DNA of 60,113 nt from Pedobacter frigiditerrae (GTDB taxonomy: Bacteria > Bacteroidota > Bacteroidia > Sphingobacteriales > Sphingobacteriaceae). Shown here piece after piece: positions 1 through 7,844 of the stretch (position 1 is its first letter; every line of letters begins with the position of its first letter). Made by a program: the position numbers and the translations under genes. Location of the stretch: positions 1 through 60,113 of the forward strand of contig NZ_SJSK01000010.1 of assembly GCF_004331645.1 (NCBI RefSeq). The letters are read 5' to 3'. The notes beneath the pieces were generated by a model. That model was not told where the DNA came from and did not search any database. It saw nothing but the letters and a program-made list of their open reading frames with translations.

Positions 1-265
1 AGTCTTTGTAATACTCAATTCTGCTTGTAAATAAGTCAAAACTTTCAATGTCACAGTTGTCCTTGAGTTTTGTTATTGTTTGGTCTATGTATGTCTGAGC
101 TGCAAATCTTTTGTTTATTAATTCAATATCTTGATAAAGACCGTCAATGAGAGACCAATCGTTATTGTCAAACAGTTTCTTTTCAGACTCACGACCAACT
201 CTTGCAAGTCCGTCAATGTCTCCACCATAACTATCAAATATTTTGATTTTATCTATTGTAATCAT
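1..265 (-). CDS. Hypothetical protein, cassette gene, truncated by window edge
   Basis: An open frame starts with ATG at 265 (MITIDKIKIF...) and runs off the window after 88 codons without a stop. The visible part is charged and mostly helical, with no signal peptide, membrane segment or recognisable motif. Its start lies 17 bases inside the cassette end GTTATGTGCT at 290-281, so it would be the first gene of another integron-like cassette whose own attC lies outside the window. I do not recognise the family. Confidence 0.6.
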   Translation of the reverse strand, partial: MITIDKIKIFDSYGGDIDGLARVGRESEKKLFDNNDWSLIDGLYQDIELINKRFAAQTYIDQTITKLKDNCDIESFDLFTSRIEYYKD

Positions 266-280
266 CGGTCGTGTTAAAAT

Positions 281-420
281 AGCACATAACGTTTTGCAGA
301 TTTGCGATGGGCGGGAATTTTACCACGAATGTTGGTACAGAGCACAAAACTTTCGGCTACCACAAAACTGTTTGCGGAGCAAGAAAACCCGCCTATTGCA
401 AATGTGCTGTTAGCAGCCGT
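281..420 (-). repeat. attC-like site a
   Basis: Core TAAC at 287-290 and GTTA at 409-412. On the two arms TGCAgATTTGCgATgGGCGGG pairs with the complement of CCCGCCtATtGCAAATGtGC near 388-408, leaving a long variable loop. The right flank GTTAGCAGCC is the inverted copy of the left flank of site b, on the other side of the lipoprotein gene. Confidence 0.68.
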
Positions 421-424
421 TATT

Positions 425-988
425 CTATCTGTTTGTCTCAATGTAATTCCTAATTTTGGTGTCCAAATTTTGTTTTATCCATTGTCCATATGCTTTCTCT
501 TCTTTGTCCCTGTCATACTTTTCATTTTTGTAGCCACTTTTGTCAAGCCACTCATTCCAAGGAGAACCGATATTAAAAGTGTCTTTAGAAATTTTTAAAT
601 CATAAAGTCCAAAATAGTAACCACCTCTTGAGAAAACTAAATGTCTGTTATTAATTATTTCAAGTTTGGGATTTGATGTAAAAAGTCCAGCTTCGTCATA
701 ATTAAATAAAACTTCTTTGCTTCTTATCCACTCTGTGTCCTCAGCTTTAGTTCCTTTATTAAAATTCCAGTTAATATATAATTTTTCGGGGTCAACTTTT
801 TTGTCAAGCTTTAAAACGTAATAACCAGGGTCGCCAATACCAACATTGTCAAAATAGAGGCAATAATTAAAGTTTCCGTCTGGAGATTTCACATGTTGTG
901 AATAGTCCAAATAGTTCGTGTTGCACCCTAAAATGGAGGTCGTTAAAAATAAGGTCAGTGAAAGTTTTATTGTCCTGTTGAGTGGCAT
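425..988 (-). CDS. Cassette-borne lipoprotein, unknown function
   Basis: The 187-residue product begins MPLNRTIKLSLTLFLTTSILGC: a short basic N-terminus, a hydrophobic stretch and a lipobox ILGC, so export and lipidation at about Cys22 are likely. The frame stays open upstream to 1168, but that part translates attC site b, so the ATG at 988 is the sensible start. The mature part is rich in aromatic residues and ends in a charged helical tail (residues 155-187). No catalytic motif is seen. It is a single-gene cassette between sites a and b. Confidence 0.72.
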   Translation of the reverse strand: MPLNRTIKLSLTLFLTTSILGCNTNYLDYSQHVKSPDGNFNYCLYFDNVGIGDPGYYVLKLDKKVDPEKLYINWNFNKGTKAEDTEWIRSKEVLFNYDEAGLFTSNPKLEIINNRHLVFSRGGYYFGLYDLKISKDTFNIGSPWNEWLDKSGYKNEKYDRDKEEKAYGQWIKQNLDTKIRNYIETNR

Positions 989-1017
989 GTTTTGTTGTCC
1001 GCGGGTTTTCCTAAAAT

Positions 1018-1132
1018 GGCTGCTAACGCCCCAAGGCTTTGCGAAGTTGGCGGCTCGAGATAAACCCTTATGCAATATAACAGGTTGAAGATGATTTCCC
1101 GCCAATTTTGCAAAACCTTTGTTAGGTGCAGC
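1018..1132 (-). repeat. attC-like site b
   Basis: Core TAAC at 1024-1027 and GTTA at 1121-1124. The left arm has AGGcTTTGCgAAgTTGGCGG and the complement of the right arm has AGGtTTTGCaAAaTTGGCGG, a clear imperfect stem with evenly spaced mismatches. The right flank GTTAGGTGCA matches the inverted left flank of site c and fits the R-prime consensus GTTRRRY. Confidence 0.72.
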
Positions 1133-1137
1133 AAGCA

Positions 1138-1713
1138 TTATTGTAATTGAACATTGTCTACAGTCCATTTATCTTCGATTTTTGTTAATTCTGATTTTGC
1201 AGAGAAATTACCCTTTGCTCCAACAATTGTAAAATAAAATTCAGCGTCCCCAGTTTCATCATCTGCTGTAATTTTACCACTCACGAAAATCCCAAAGTAT
1301 TTGATTTTACCCGTTTTCAATAAAATTTCTTTGTTGCTTTTACAATAAGCTTGAGTTTCTCTAAACGCATTTGACTGTTTAAATATTAAATCAAAAACTA
1401 AAGTACTGATCATCCAAAATACAATTGCTAAAGTCCAAAAGCTTAATACATTTTTAAACAGAAAAATAATGCCATTAAATGGATTAAGTTTCATTTTACT
1501 AAGATATTCCTTCCATTTTTTAAAGAAATTTGGGTAATGTCCTTTAGTAGTCTTATAAAATTTTAACCAATAGATAAGCCCTATAATTGTTAAGATAGGC
1601 GATAGTAATAGACCTGCTGTTGAGTATGGCTGATAGTTTGCGGTTTCTAAAAAAAAGGATATTATGTAGAGAATGCATCCAGTAGTAATCAGTAATTGAT
1701 GTTTGAACTTCAT
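1138..1713 (-). CDS. Membrane protein with Coa1/Tim21-like C-terminal domain
   Basis: 191 residues. Two hydrophobic segments sit near residues 8-25 and 32-50, and a third near 90-112 precedes a soluble domain (about 113-191). That domain has the pattern G-x-I-x-Y-F-G-I-F-V-S-G-x-I...G-x-A-x-F-x-F-x-I-V-G-A-K-G, which resembles small bacterial membrane proteins carrying a cytochrome-oxidase-assembly (Coa1-like) domain. The resemblance is by eye only. The gene is a complete cassette between sites b and c; the start at 1713 leaves about 130 bp to the cassette end, room for its own promoter. Confidence 0.68.
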   Translation of the reverse strand: MKFKHQLLITTGCILYIISFFLETANYQPYSTAGLLLSPILTIIGLIYWLKFYKTTKGHYPNFFKKWKEYLSKMKLNPFNGIIFLFKNVLSFWTLAIVFWMISTLVFDLIFKQSNAFRETQAYCKSNKEILLKTGKIKYFGIFVSGKITADDETGDAEFYFTIVGAKGNFSAKSELTKIEDKWTVDNVQLQ

Positions 1714-1841
1714 TTAGAGCTAATTCTTTTTAATAAAGTTAATATTTTAATGTGTTTTATCTTTAGTTAATGATTTTACCATTTCATTATTTTTAGATAG
1801 ATAATTGCAGATATAAGAAATGGTGGGTATGCGCCCAGAGT

Positions 1842-1985
1842 TGCACCTAACGGTTTGCAGATTTGCGAAGGGCGGCATTTTTACCATTAATGTTTATGTG
1901 GAGCACAAAATTTTTGGCTACCACTAAACTGTCTGCGGAGTGCGAAACCCCGCCTATTGCAAATGTGCTGTTATAGGCTGCCGTT
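1842..1985 (-). repeat. attC-like site c
   Basis: Core TAAC at 1848-1851 and GTTA at 1970-1973. It is a close sequence relative of site a (same AGCACAAAA and CGCCTATTGCAAATGTGCTGTTA blocks), while its outer flanks differ (TGCACCTAAC and GTTATAGGCTG). Conserved core with cassette-specific ends is typical of sites within one array. Confidence 0.7.
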
Positions 1986-2016
1986 ATTTCTGTTGTCAAA
2001 TATTTCGTCACGTTAT

Positions 2017-2454
2017 TTATTTACTATTTTCTTTAAACCATTCTTGTCCATTGTCTAAGCGAACTAAAAAGTCTGTGAATGAAGTTCCGATTTCAATGTG
2101 ATATTGTTTGTCCAGGTCAATAAATGGAGAAAGAACAATTCTATAAATGCCACTGTCAACCAGCTCAATTGCAATAAACTCACTACTCCCGTTTCCGCCT
2201 ATTCCAAGTGTGTTTGGTAAGTTGTCGAAAATTTCATAGTCTTTATTTGTTTCTAATAGCTCGTCAAAATCCCATAGTCGCATAAACTCTTGTCCGATGT
2301 GCCCTTCAAAACCTAAATAGTTTTGAATATAAGTCTTGTAGTCGGTTGGAAGGTTGAATTTTACAATGCTTTCAATTTGGTCAATTGTCGTCAATGGTTT
2401 TTCAGTCCGCTTTGGGCAATTATACTTGTTAAGAATTTTTTCAAATATTTCCAT
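2017..2454 (-). CDS. SMI1/KNR4 (SUKH) family immunity-like protein
   Basis: 145 residues from the ATG at 2454; the longer frame to 2661 runs through attC site d and is rejected. The sequence has the SMI1/KNR4 layout: an N-terminal helix with ...TTIDQIESIVKFNLPTDYK, a YLGFEGHIG strand-turn, then LWDFDELLETNKDYEIFDN and IGGNGSSEFIAIE. SUKH proteins often act as immunity proteins against polymorphic nuclease toxins. No toxin gene lies beside it, so here it is an orphan carried as a cassette, possibly protecting against toxins of neighbouring cells. That role is inferred from the family. Confidence 0.78.
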   Translation of the reverse strand: MEIFEKILNKYNCPKRTEKPLTTIDQIESIVKFNLPTDYKTYIQNYLGFEGHIGQEFMRLWDFDELLETNKDYEIFDNLPNTLGIGGNGSSEFIAIELVDSGIYRIVLSPFIDLDKQYHIEIGTSFTDFLVRLDNGQEWFKENSK

Positions 2455-2483
2455 TGTCTGCTTGAGTATGTCTATCGTCCTAC

Positions 2484-2602
2484 GGTTGCCTATAACGTTT
2501 TGCGGCTTGGCGAAGGTGGCGGCTCGAGATAAACTTACTAAAAAACTGTGAGGGTTGTATAAGACTTCCAGCCACTTTTGCCAAACCGCTGTTATATGCA
2601 GT
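2484..2602 (-). repeat. attC-like site d
   Basis: Core TAAC at 2493-2496 and GTTA at 2591-2594. The stem arms CGGcTTGGCgAAgGTGGC and CGGtTTGGCaAAaGTGGC (complement of the right arm) differ at regular positions, as in site b. It shares GGCGGCTCGAGATAAAC with site b. Confidence 0.7.
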
Positions 2603-3091
2603 TTAGTCATTTTTCTTATGGAACTTAACTGTCCTAATCGCATCCAAAAAGATTCTCTCATTTTCTGGTTTCAGGTTATGCCCGTTCAGCTGAAATTTGT
2701 CAATACCAGATCCTGCTGTCCAAAGGCTATCAATATATATTCCCGTTGTCCCTATTCCAGTTTTTTTAGGTTTAATAATAACTGCTTTTTTATTATCAAC
2801 AATTTCTACGCTTCTTTTACTTTTCAATCTTTTTTCTAAAGCAACAGTGTCCTCCCCAAATGGGTGTTCTTCCTTTAAGTCATTGGAATACCAACCCAGG
2901 TCAAAAGAAAGAGTATCTCTATTGTCTATTGCAATTCTTCCTATGTAAGAATCGATTCCCTTTTCCTTAATTGCAATCCAATTTTTGGGCACTTCAATTG
3001 TGAATGTCTTAAAATCCAATGTCTGGGTTTTCTTGTTGCAAGAAAGTATTAAGATCAACACTAGAAGAGATATAGGTATGCGATTTTTCAT
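2603..3091 (-). CDS. Cassette-borne lipoprotein, unknown function
   Basis: 162 residues beginning MKNRIPISLLVLILILSC, a short lipoprotein signal with lipobox ILSC (Cys18). The mature part has a beta-rich look, ...FTIEVPKNWIAIKEKGIDSYIG near residues 30-52, similar in style to the PsbP-like or stress-induced lipoproteins common in Bacteroidetes; this likeness is weak. The stop lies 8 bases from the inner edge of site d, so gene and recombination site are tightly packed. It is one cassette between sites d and e. Confidence 0.7.
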   Translation of the reverse strand: MKNRIPISLLVLILILSCNKKTQTLDFKTFTIEVPKNWIAIKEKGIDSYIGRIAIDNRDTLSFDLGWYSNDLKEEHPFGEDTVALEKRLKSKRSVEIVDNKKAVIIKPKKTGIGTTGIYIDSLWTAGSGIDKFQLNGHNLKPENERIFLDAIRTVKFHKKND

Positions 3092-3103
3092 TGGCGTTTA
3101 TAA

Positions 3104-3240
3104 TTGCGTATAACATTTTGAGGCTTTGCGATGGGATTTCGAAGCACAAAAGCTGGTTTATTACTAAAGTTTAATTGAAAAACTGCTGTTGGATTTTGCA
3201 GTTCAGCCCGCCTGACGCAAAACCCTTGTTAGCTGCTGCT
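3104..3240 (-). repeat. attC-like site e
   Basis: Core TAAC at 3111-3114 and GTTA at 3228-3231. Stem: GGcTTTGCGatGGG against the complement of CCCGCCTGACGCAAAACCC. The right flank GTTAGCTGCTG is only partly matched by the left flank of site f, so this cassette has diverged more. Confidence 0.66.
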
Positions 3241-3245
3241 GAATT

Positions 3246-3740
3246 CTACATTTCAATATTTTCAAGTAAAGAAAGATAGTTTTTTCGTTGCCCTTCAGTA
3301 ATTCCTATCCAGCCACCGTCTCTCCAAAGTGTAGCCAAGTCACTTGTACTTTTAAGAGTGTCAAAGTTCGGTATTACTTTTTCTATGATAATTTCAATAA
3401 TTTCATTTGCGGCTTTTTCTGCTGAGTTAATGCTTTGGAGAGTCCACCATTTGTCTTGTTTGTCATCAAGGTAAAATCCTATTCTTCGATTATAATGACA
3501 TTGATGTTCTATAGGCAAACTTATGTCGTCAAGTTGTGAAATAATTGCAGATGCAATTTCAGTATTCACAGTCAACTTAAGAACATCTGCGGTCGAATTT
3601 TGACTGCTTTGGACACCAATGAAATAGGTCAAGTCTCCATTTGAAAAGCTAAATACATTTCCTTTTTTCTTAAAATGTCGCTCTTTTAGCTCAGTTGTCA
3701 ATTTGTCTGTAATTACTTTTTTATAGTCTTTTGAATTCAT
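3246..3740 (-). CDS. DUF4304-like protein
   Basis: 164 residues without signal or membrane segment. The N-terminal part (KVITDKLTTELKERHFKKKGNVF, residues 8-30, then YFIGVQSSQN and a VNTEIAS strand) follows the DUF4304 pattern: an alpha helix, an F-x-K-x-G-x-x-F motif, then strands. DUF4304 members are often near toxin/immunity loci, but no activity is established. It occupies a cassette between sites e and f and ends 6 bases from site e. Confidence 0.68.
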   Translation of the reverse strand: MNSKDYKKVITDKLTTELKERHFKKKGNVFSFSNGDLTYFIGVQSSQNSTADVLKLTVNTEIASAIISQLDDISLPIEHQCHYNRRIGFYLDDKQDKWWTLQSINSAEKAANEIIEIIIEKVIPNFDTLKSTSDLATLWRDGGWIGITEGQRKNYLSLLENIEM

Positions 3741-3756
3741 TCAGTTTGTCTTTACA

Positions 3757-3882
3757 GTTGCAGGTAACGGTTAGGGTTTGAGTTGTGCCCGAGTAACAGC
3801 ACTTCACTGTCGCCCATTAAAAGCAGAAAACTCGAGAACTACATCCAGCGGTCATAACTCAAAATCGATGTTGACTGCTGAT
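3757..3882 (-). repeat. attC-like site f (divergent)
   Basis: Core TAAC at 3765-3768 and GTTG at 3870-3873. The stem is shorter and different from sites a-e: GTTTGAGTTGTG pairs with CATAACTCAAAATC. The left flank TTGCAGGTAAC is identical to the left flank at 4281-4291. Confidence 0.55.
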
Positions 3883-3886
3883 TTTT

Positions 3887-4273
3887 TTAGTCCGCCGCTA
3901 ATTTTACATAAATTATTAAGGTCAAAATTAAAAGTCCAAAAACGAGTCGTAGGCGCTTTTGCTGCTCTGCTTTTTTTAAATACCCGTCTTTCTTTAATTC
4001 CCAGGAGAATAGTACTTCAAAAAGAGTTCCAGCGGGTTCGAAGATAAAATCACCGACAGCGTAAGATTCTTTTGCTCTTTTTAAGTCTTCATATTTATCC
4101 GCTTTTTTTGAAAGGTATTCTGCGTGTCGTATTTGGTCTTGAGGAACATTTCTTAGTTTTAATTCTTTTCTCGCTTGTTCCACTGCATCACCGTTCCATT
4201 TTTCAATTGCTCCTACAATCTTCAACAACTCTTTAGTCGTCCTTGTTGCTATGGGTGGCTTAAAGTCGGTCAT
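3887..4273 (-). CDS. Hypothetical protein with C-terminal membrane anchor
   Basis: 128 residues. A charged N-terminal part contains a helix-rich segment (TTKELLKIVGAIEKWNGDAV, then ARKELKLRNVPQDQI) reminiscent of small membrane-linked Bacteroidetes proteins that carry a KELKxRxI-type repeat. A hydrophobic segment near residues 108-125 (RLVFGLLILTLIIYVKL) would anchor it, with the N-terminus probably inside. It is the last complete cassette gene before the array boundary. I do not recognise a function. Confidence 0.6.
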   Translation of the reverse strand: MTDFKPPIATRTTKELLKIVGAIEKWNGDAVEQARKELKLRNVPQDQIRHAEYLSKKADKYEDLKRAKESYAVGDFIFEPAGTLFEVLFSWELKKDGYLKKAEQQKRLRLVFGLLILTLIIYVKLAAD

Positions 4274-4280
4274 TTTAAAT

Positions 4281-4330
4281 TTGCAGGTAACTCCTAAATA
4301 TACGCAAGTTTTTTAGAAGACAAATAGTTA
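4281..4330 (-). other. Right boundary of the cassette array
   Basis: TTGCAGGTAAC (4281-4291) repeats the left flank of site f, followed 35 bases later by GTTAGGG (4327-4333). The pair is only about 43 bp apart and has no long stem, so it may be a degenerate attC, an attI-like primary site, or a chance end. No cassette gene follows it. Confidence 0.35.
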
Positions 4331-4382
4331 GGGTCTACACAAATGGTAACGTAATTAATTTTGATTGCCATATAATTCTCAT

Positions 4383-4736
4383 CTATCTCTCCTCTCTTTT
4401 CACTAACAAAAACTCATCATTTTCCAATGGGAGATAACCTTGCTCATAACAGAAAATATAAGTAGTGCCTTTTTGGGTGGCATAGGTATGGGTGTGGTAA
4501 TTAAAATCGAAGCCTTTACGCAGTAAAACTTCTCTTTTAACTTTAGCCTTTCCATCTGGATTTTTTGACCGTAGAATATCTCGGTTCTTTTTTAAAACCC
4601 GATTAACCTCATTCAAGAAACCGTTGTCTTCAGTTCTTAAGTGGTTATTGTAATTGGTGCGACATTGGTCGTCACAGAATTTTTTATCAGCCCTGCCATT
4701 AACAACGGCGTTGCAGTCGAGACATAAACGTTCCAT
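4383..4736 (-). CDS. Small zinc-ribbon protein
   Basis: 117 residues starting MERLCLDCNAVVNGRADKKF followed by CDDQC: two CxxC/CxxxC knuckles (Cys5, Cys8, Cys21, Cys25) predict a structural zinc ribbon at the N-terminus. The rest is a basic helical segment (residues 37-70) and a short beta-rich tail. Proteins of this type are widespread in Sphingobacteriaceae and are annotated only as hypothetical. It sits between the cassette array and ssb, transcribed away from ssb. Nucleic-acid contact is plausible from the basic helix but not shown. Confidence 0.72.
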   Translation of the reverse strand: MERLCLDCNAVVNGRADKKFCDDQCRTNYNNHLRTEDNGFLNEVNRVLKKNRDILRSKNPDGKAKVKREVLLRKGFDFNYHTHTYATQKGTTYIFCYEQGYLPLENDEFLLVKREER

Positions 4737-4971
4737 AAGGTTTTTGTTTTATCAAGGGCTGATGATTAAAACTACTAAAAAAATGAAAAAGCAAAGAATT
4801 TGAAAACGGCTTTTAGATAGCGTAAAGAAGGTTTATCCGTGTTTAAACGTTTATACACGGTTATAAATGTTTAAAATCCGACTAAGTTCCGTAGCTGTTT
4901 GCAACTTTGTTCTGTCGGTAGTCGTGGTGACTATTGTTCGTTAAACATTTAGAAACTTAATTTTAAAGATC

Positions 4972-5316
4972 ATGGAAAACGTAGTAAACAGAGTAGTATT
5001 GAGCGGATTTGCAGGTAGTGATGCAGAGTTAAAAGCAGTAAGTGGCAATCAGAAATTGGCACGTGTAAACATGGCGGTGAATGAGAACTTCAGAAATGGA
5101 GCGGGAGAGGACGTGAGAAAAACCCACTGGTTTTCGCTAAGCTTCTGGGGAGCAAAGGCAGATATCGCAGAGTTAAAGATTAAAAAAGGCACACGTTTTA
5201 CGATCGAGGGAAGGTTACAAACAAATAACTATGAAGCAAAGGACGGCACCAAACGTTACGTAACTGATATCGTGGTAGAAGAGGTTGAGGTGAAAGAATT
5301 AGAAGTAGCGAATTAG
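4972..5316 (+). CDS. ssb: Single-stranded DNA-binding protein
   Basis: 114 residues forming one OB-fold: NRVVLSGFAGSDAELKAVSG at the start, then ARVNMAVNENF, THWFSLSFWGAKADIAE and KKGTRFTIEGRLQTNNYEAK, the usual order of SSB strands. It is short and ends ...VEVKELEVAN, lacking the acidic DDDIPF-type tail that recruits partner proteins. It is therefore probably an accessory SSB rather than the main replication protein; this type is common in Bacteroidetes. It binds single-stranded DNA in the cytoplasm. A rho-independent terminator follows. Confidence 0.9.
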   Translation: MENVVNRVVLSGFAGSDAELKAVSGNQKLARVNMAVNENFRNGAGEDVRKTHWFSLSFWGAKADIAELKIKKGTRFTIEGRLQTNNYEAKDGTKRYVTDIVVEEVEVKELEVAN

Positions 5317-5333
5317 TTTTGTTATTAACCGTT

Positions 5334-5374
5334 AATGGGCACAGATAAACACACGTTTGTTTGTGCCCATTTTT
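5334..5374 (+). terminator. Terminator of ssb
   Basis: AATGGGCACA pairs with TTGTGCCCATT, an inner AAAC/GTTT pair extends the stem, and TTTTT follows. Confidence 0.75.
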
Positions 5375-5400
5375 AATAGTTTCAAACACCAAGACACAAA

Positions 5401-5422
5401 CCTGCCTGCCTTGTAGGCAGGG
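5401..5422. repeat. CCTGCCTG/CAGGCAGG palindromic element
   Basis: Short palindrome CCTGCC-TTGTA-GGCAGG. It is one of about seven copies in the window; see 15882, 24921, 25081, 29336, 43483 and 45937. Confidence 0.6.
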
Positions 5423-5580
5423 AACACTAAGTATAGTTTTGATTACTTTGCGCACTTCATTTCTTTGCGGTTAAAAAAAGGAAGATCCAGTTTTTTGGCG
5501 GACGATTTGCCACAAAGCCACGAAGACACAAACTTTTTTGATGCTAACTCTGTCCTACTTGATTAAAAACAACTGTTCTT

Positions 5581-5795
5581 TAAATCCCTCTCTTTCAGGA
5601 GAGGGAATGCTGTAATTAGCCAACTCACTACCATTAATAGGGTGAGGTTGATTGACCACAAAGGCACCAAGACACTAGGCATTTTGAGGTAATTTTATCT
5701 CAATGATTAAAAACCACAATCCTTTAAATCCCTCTCTTTCAGGAGAGGGAATGTTATGATTTTGCCAATGCACAGTCCTTTCACAGGGTGAGGTC
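5581..5795. repeat. Two copies of a CCCTCTC hairpin repeat
   Basis: CCCTCTCTTTCAGGAGAGGG occurs at 5586-5605 and 5730-5749, each followed after about 40-45 bp by a GGGTGAGGT end. The second copy reaches a few bases into the 3' end of the TonB receptor gene. The rest of 5375-5780 holds other repeat debris and no gene. Confidence 0.7.
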
Positions 5796-7826
5796 TAGAC
5801 TAACATAATAATTCCTTTTCATTGCTGGATTGAAGTATCTATTATTTGCCGCATTTAAATCATTGCCCAAACTGTAATCTTGATTAAGTAGATTGTTTAC
5901 GCCAAAAGAAATATCCAAAACTGTTTTACTGATCTTCAAATTTCTTATTCCCGTTTTTACATCTGCCAAATGATACTTCTTGGCAAAAACCGTATTTGCA
6001 TCATTTAAAGGAATAGTTGATGTGTAATTGTGTTGGGCGAATAAATAAATTCCCTTTTGGAAATTGAACATTAAGCTACTCACAATTGTTTGCTTTGGCA
6101 CCCCAGTTAATTTATTTCCAGAATAATCTAATCCAGCATTTTTAAAATCATCAAATTTAAAGTGACTATAGGTAAAACTATTGCTAACTAGTAATCCATT
6201 TAAAAATTGAGTTGGATTTGCTTTAATTAACCATACACTCATTTGAAACTCTGTGCCCAATTGTTTGGTGCCACCTGCATTGATGAAATATTCAACATCA
6301 CTACTATTTAATCTTCTAACAATTGCGTCCTTTAAGTGAAAATAGAATAGCATGCCATCAGCAAAAAATCTTTTGTTCTTGGTTTGAAAACGTAAGCCAG
6401 TTTCATAATTCCATCCAGCTTCTGCTTGTAAGCCATTATTGATGATATTATCTGATGAACGAACTTCAGCTAAAGTAGGAGGAGAGTATCCTTTACTAAC
6501 CGAGGCTCTAAAAGTTAGATTCGAATCAACCAAATAAGATGCCGCAATCTTGGGCATCAACCTTGTTTTAAAACTTCTTTGTTTTTCGGCTATGGCAACT
6601 GGGAAATAACTTTGATAATCGTAACTGAAGAAATTTAAACTTGAACCAAGTTCAACCAATAACTTTTGTTTAATGTCGAGGTTTAGTTTTAAAAAACCAA
6701 AATCCTGATGTGCTTTTAAATCGTCGGATGCTGTTAGATTAATGGCTACACCTTGTGCATTCCCATAATTGTTAATTTCAGTTTTAGTCCTCGAACTTTC
6801 TAAACCGCCTTGTATATTGTATTTGATATTATTAGTGATTGTTGCGTATTCTAAAAACGTTCTTATGCCAATGGTACTTTCTTTTCTCTTTTCGTAATTA
6901 GTGATGAAAGGGTTCTTGAAGTCTGTATTTGAAGTAAACAAGGCAATAATATGCCGAAAGTGCTGATTAAAGCTATAATTGTTAGATAACCCAGCAAAGA
7001 AGGTTTTATTGTAAATGGCTGCTTTTTGAGTTATTGCGCTAGGTAATGTTGGTGTTGCTGGTCTAGCAGCCCTTGGGTTAGTAGCTAATTGAGCTGCGGT
7101 TAATCCACCTGGAGTTTGATAATCTAAATCGCTATAAAAAACAAAAGCCTTTAGTTTGCCTTTAACACTATAATCCCACAGTTGTGAAGTCTGAATATAT
7201 CTTCTTTTTAATTCGCTATTTTCTCTATAGCCATCGCTTTGTTGGTAGCCACCTGTAAAATTGAAATTGAAATTTTTAGTGGACTGATTCAGACTGGCGG
7301 TTTGGTGAAATAGGCCATAAGAGCCAGTAGTAGTTGATAAATTTAAACTGTTAGCCTTTTTTAAAGTTGAATTAATTAAGACAGCTCCACCAGTATTGGC
7401 GCCGAAGATACTTGCTTCGGGGCCTTTATAAATTTCTAGACTTCCCACGGCTGCAACATCCAATGAGTTTAGGTAAGTATTGCCGCCAGCATCTGTTAAA
7501 GGAAAATCGTCAATATAAATTTTTACATTTCTTATCCCAAACGGAGAACGCAATAAACTCCCTCGTAAAGATAAACGGTAGCTGCCAGGTGAACGTTCTT
7601 CCATTCTAACCCCAGGAGCAGTGTTTACTAAACCAACTAAAGCACTGCTTGATTGGTTTTTAATTTGGTTGCTATCTAAAATACTAACCGAACCAATTGA
7701 CCTCATTAAAGGTTGTGTATTGTAATAGCCTTTAACTGTAACTTCATTTAACTTTTTTACAGTGTCAATTTGTGCATTGGCACTGATGGAGAAAAGAATT
7801 AGAAAAGCGATTATAGTTTGTTTCAA
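5781..7826 (-). CDS. TonB-dependent outer-membrane receptor
   Basis: 681 residues with a signal peptide (residues 1-18, ending SANA). The plug domain (about 27-150) has a TonB-box-like start EVTVKG, then SIGSVSILDSNQI, GVRMEERSPGSYRLSLRGS and SLEIYKGPEASIFGANTGGA. The remaining 500 residues have alternating aromatic strands of a 22-strand barrel and end in YYVSLDLTL with a terminal hydrophobic residue as needed for BAM insertion. It lacks the N-terminal CarboxypepD domain of SusC proteins, so it resembles iron-siderophore or small-ligand receptors. The ligand is not deducible; no TonB, SusD or uptake gene is adjacent. Confidence 0.9.
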   Translation of the reverse strand: MKQTIIAFLILFSISANAQIDTVKKLNEVTVKGYYNTQPLMRSIGSVSILDSNQIKNQSSSALVGLVNTAPGVRMEERSPGSYRLSLRGSLLRSPFGIRNVKIYIDDFPLTDAGGNTYLNSLDVAAVGSLEIYKGPEASIFGANTGGAVLINSTLKKANSLNLSTTTGSYGLFHQTASLNQSTKNFNFNFTGGYQQSDGYRENSELKRRYIQTSQLWDYSVKGKLKAFVFYSDLDYQTPGGLTAAQLATNPRAARPATPTLPSAITQKAAIYNKTFFAGLSNNYSFNQHFRHIIALFTSNTDFKNPFITNYEKRKESTIGIRTFLEYATITNNIKYNIQGGLESSRTKTEINNYGNAQGVAINLTASDDLKAHQDFGFLKLNLDIKQKLLVELGSSLNFFSYDYQSYFPVAIAEKQRSFKTRLMPKIAASYLVDSNLTFRASVSKGYSPPTLAEVRSSDNIINNGLQAEAGWNYETGLRFQTKNKRFFADGMLFYFHLKDAIVRRLNSSDVEYFINAGGTKQLGTEFQMSVWLIKANPTQFLNGLLVSNSFTYSHFKFDDFKNAGLDYSGNKLTGVPKQTIVSSLMFNFQKGIYLFAQHNYTSTIPLNDANTVFAKKYHLADVKTGIRNLKISKTVLDISFGVNNLLNQDYSLGNDLNAANNRYFNPAMKRNYYVSLDLTL

Positions 7827-7844
7827 GGTTATAATATTTTACGT

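Larger units (their letters stand above)
1..4330 (-). mobile_element. Integron-like cassette cluster without integrase (CALIN)
   Basis: Six 100-140 bp imperfect hairpins with outer TAAC/GTTA boxes separate seven small minus-strand genes. For each complete cassette the boxes on the two sides of the gene are inverted copies of one another: GTTAGCAGCC with GGCTGCTAAC, GTTAGGTGCA with TGCACCTAAC, GTTATAGGC with GCCTATAAC, GTTATAtGCA with TGCgTATAAC. This is what integron cassettes show, because both ends come from one attC site in the circular form. The array ends at about 4290 next to a zinc-ribbon gene and ssb. No tyrosine recombinase is seen, hence a CALIN-like cluster; an integron whose integrase lies elsewhere remains possible. 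Confidence 0.72.

Noticed and set aside
302..598. 98-codon plus-strand frame
   Set aside because: It reads through attC site a and the antisense of the lipoprotein gene; its composition is not that of a protein family and no start context is seen.
3778..4047. 89-codon plus-strand frame
   Set aside because: It covers attC site f and the antisense strand of the 128-residue cassette gene.
4281..4333. A seventh full attC site
   Set aside because: Only 43 bp separate the TAAC and GTTA boxes and no long stem forms.
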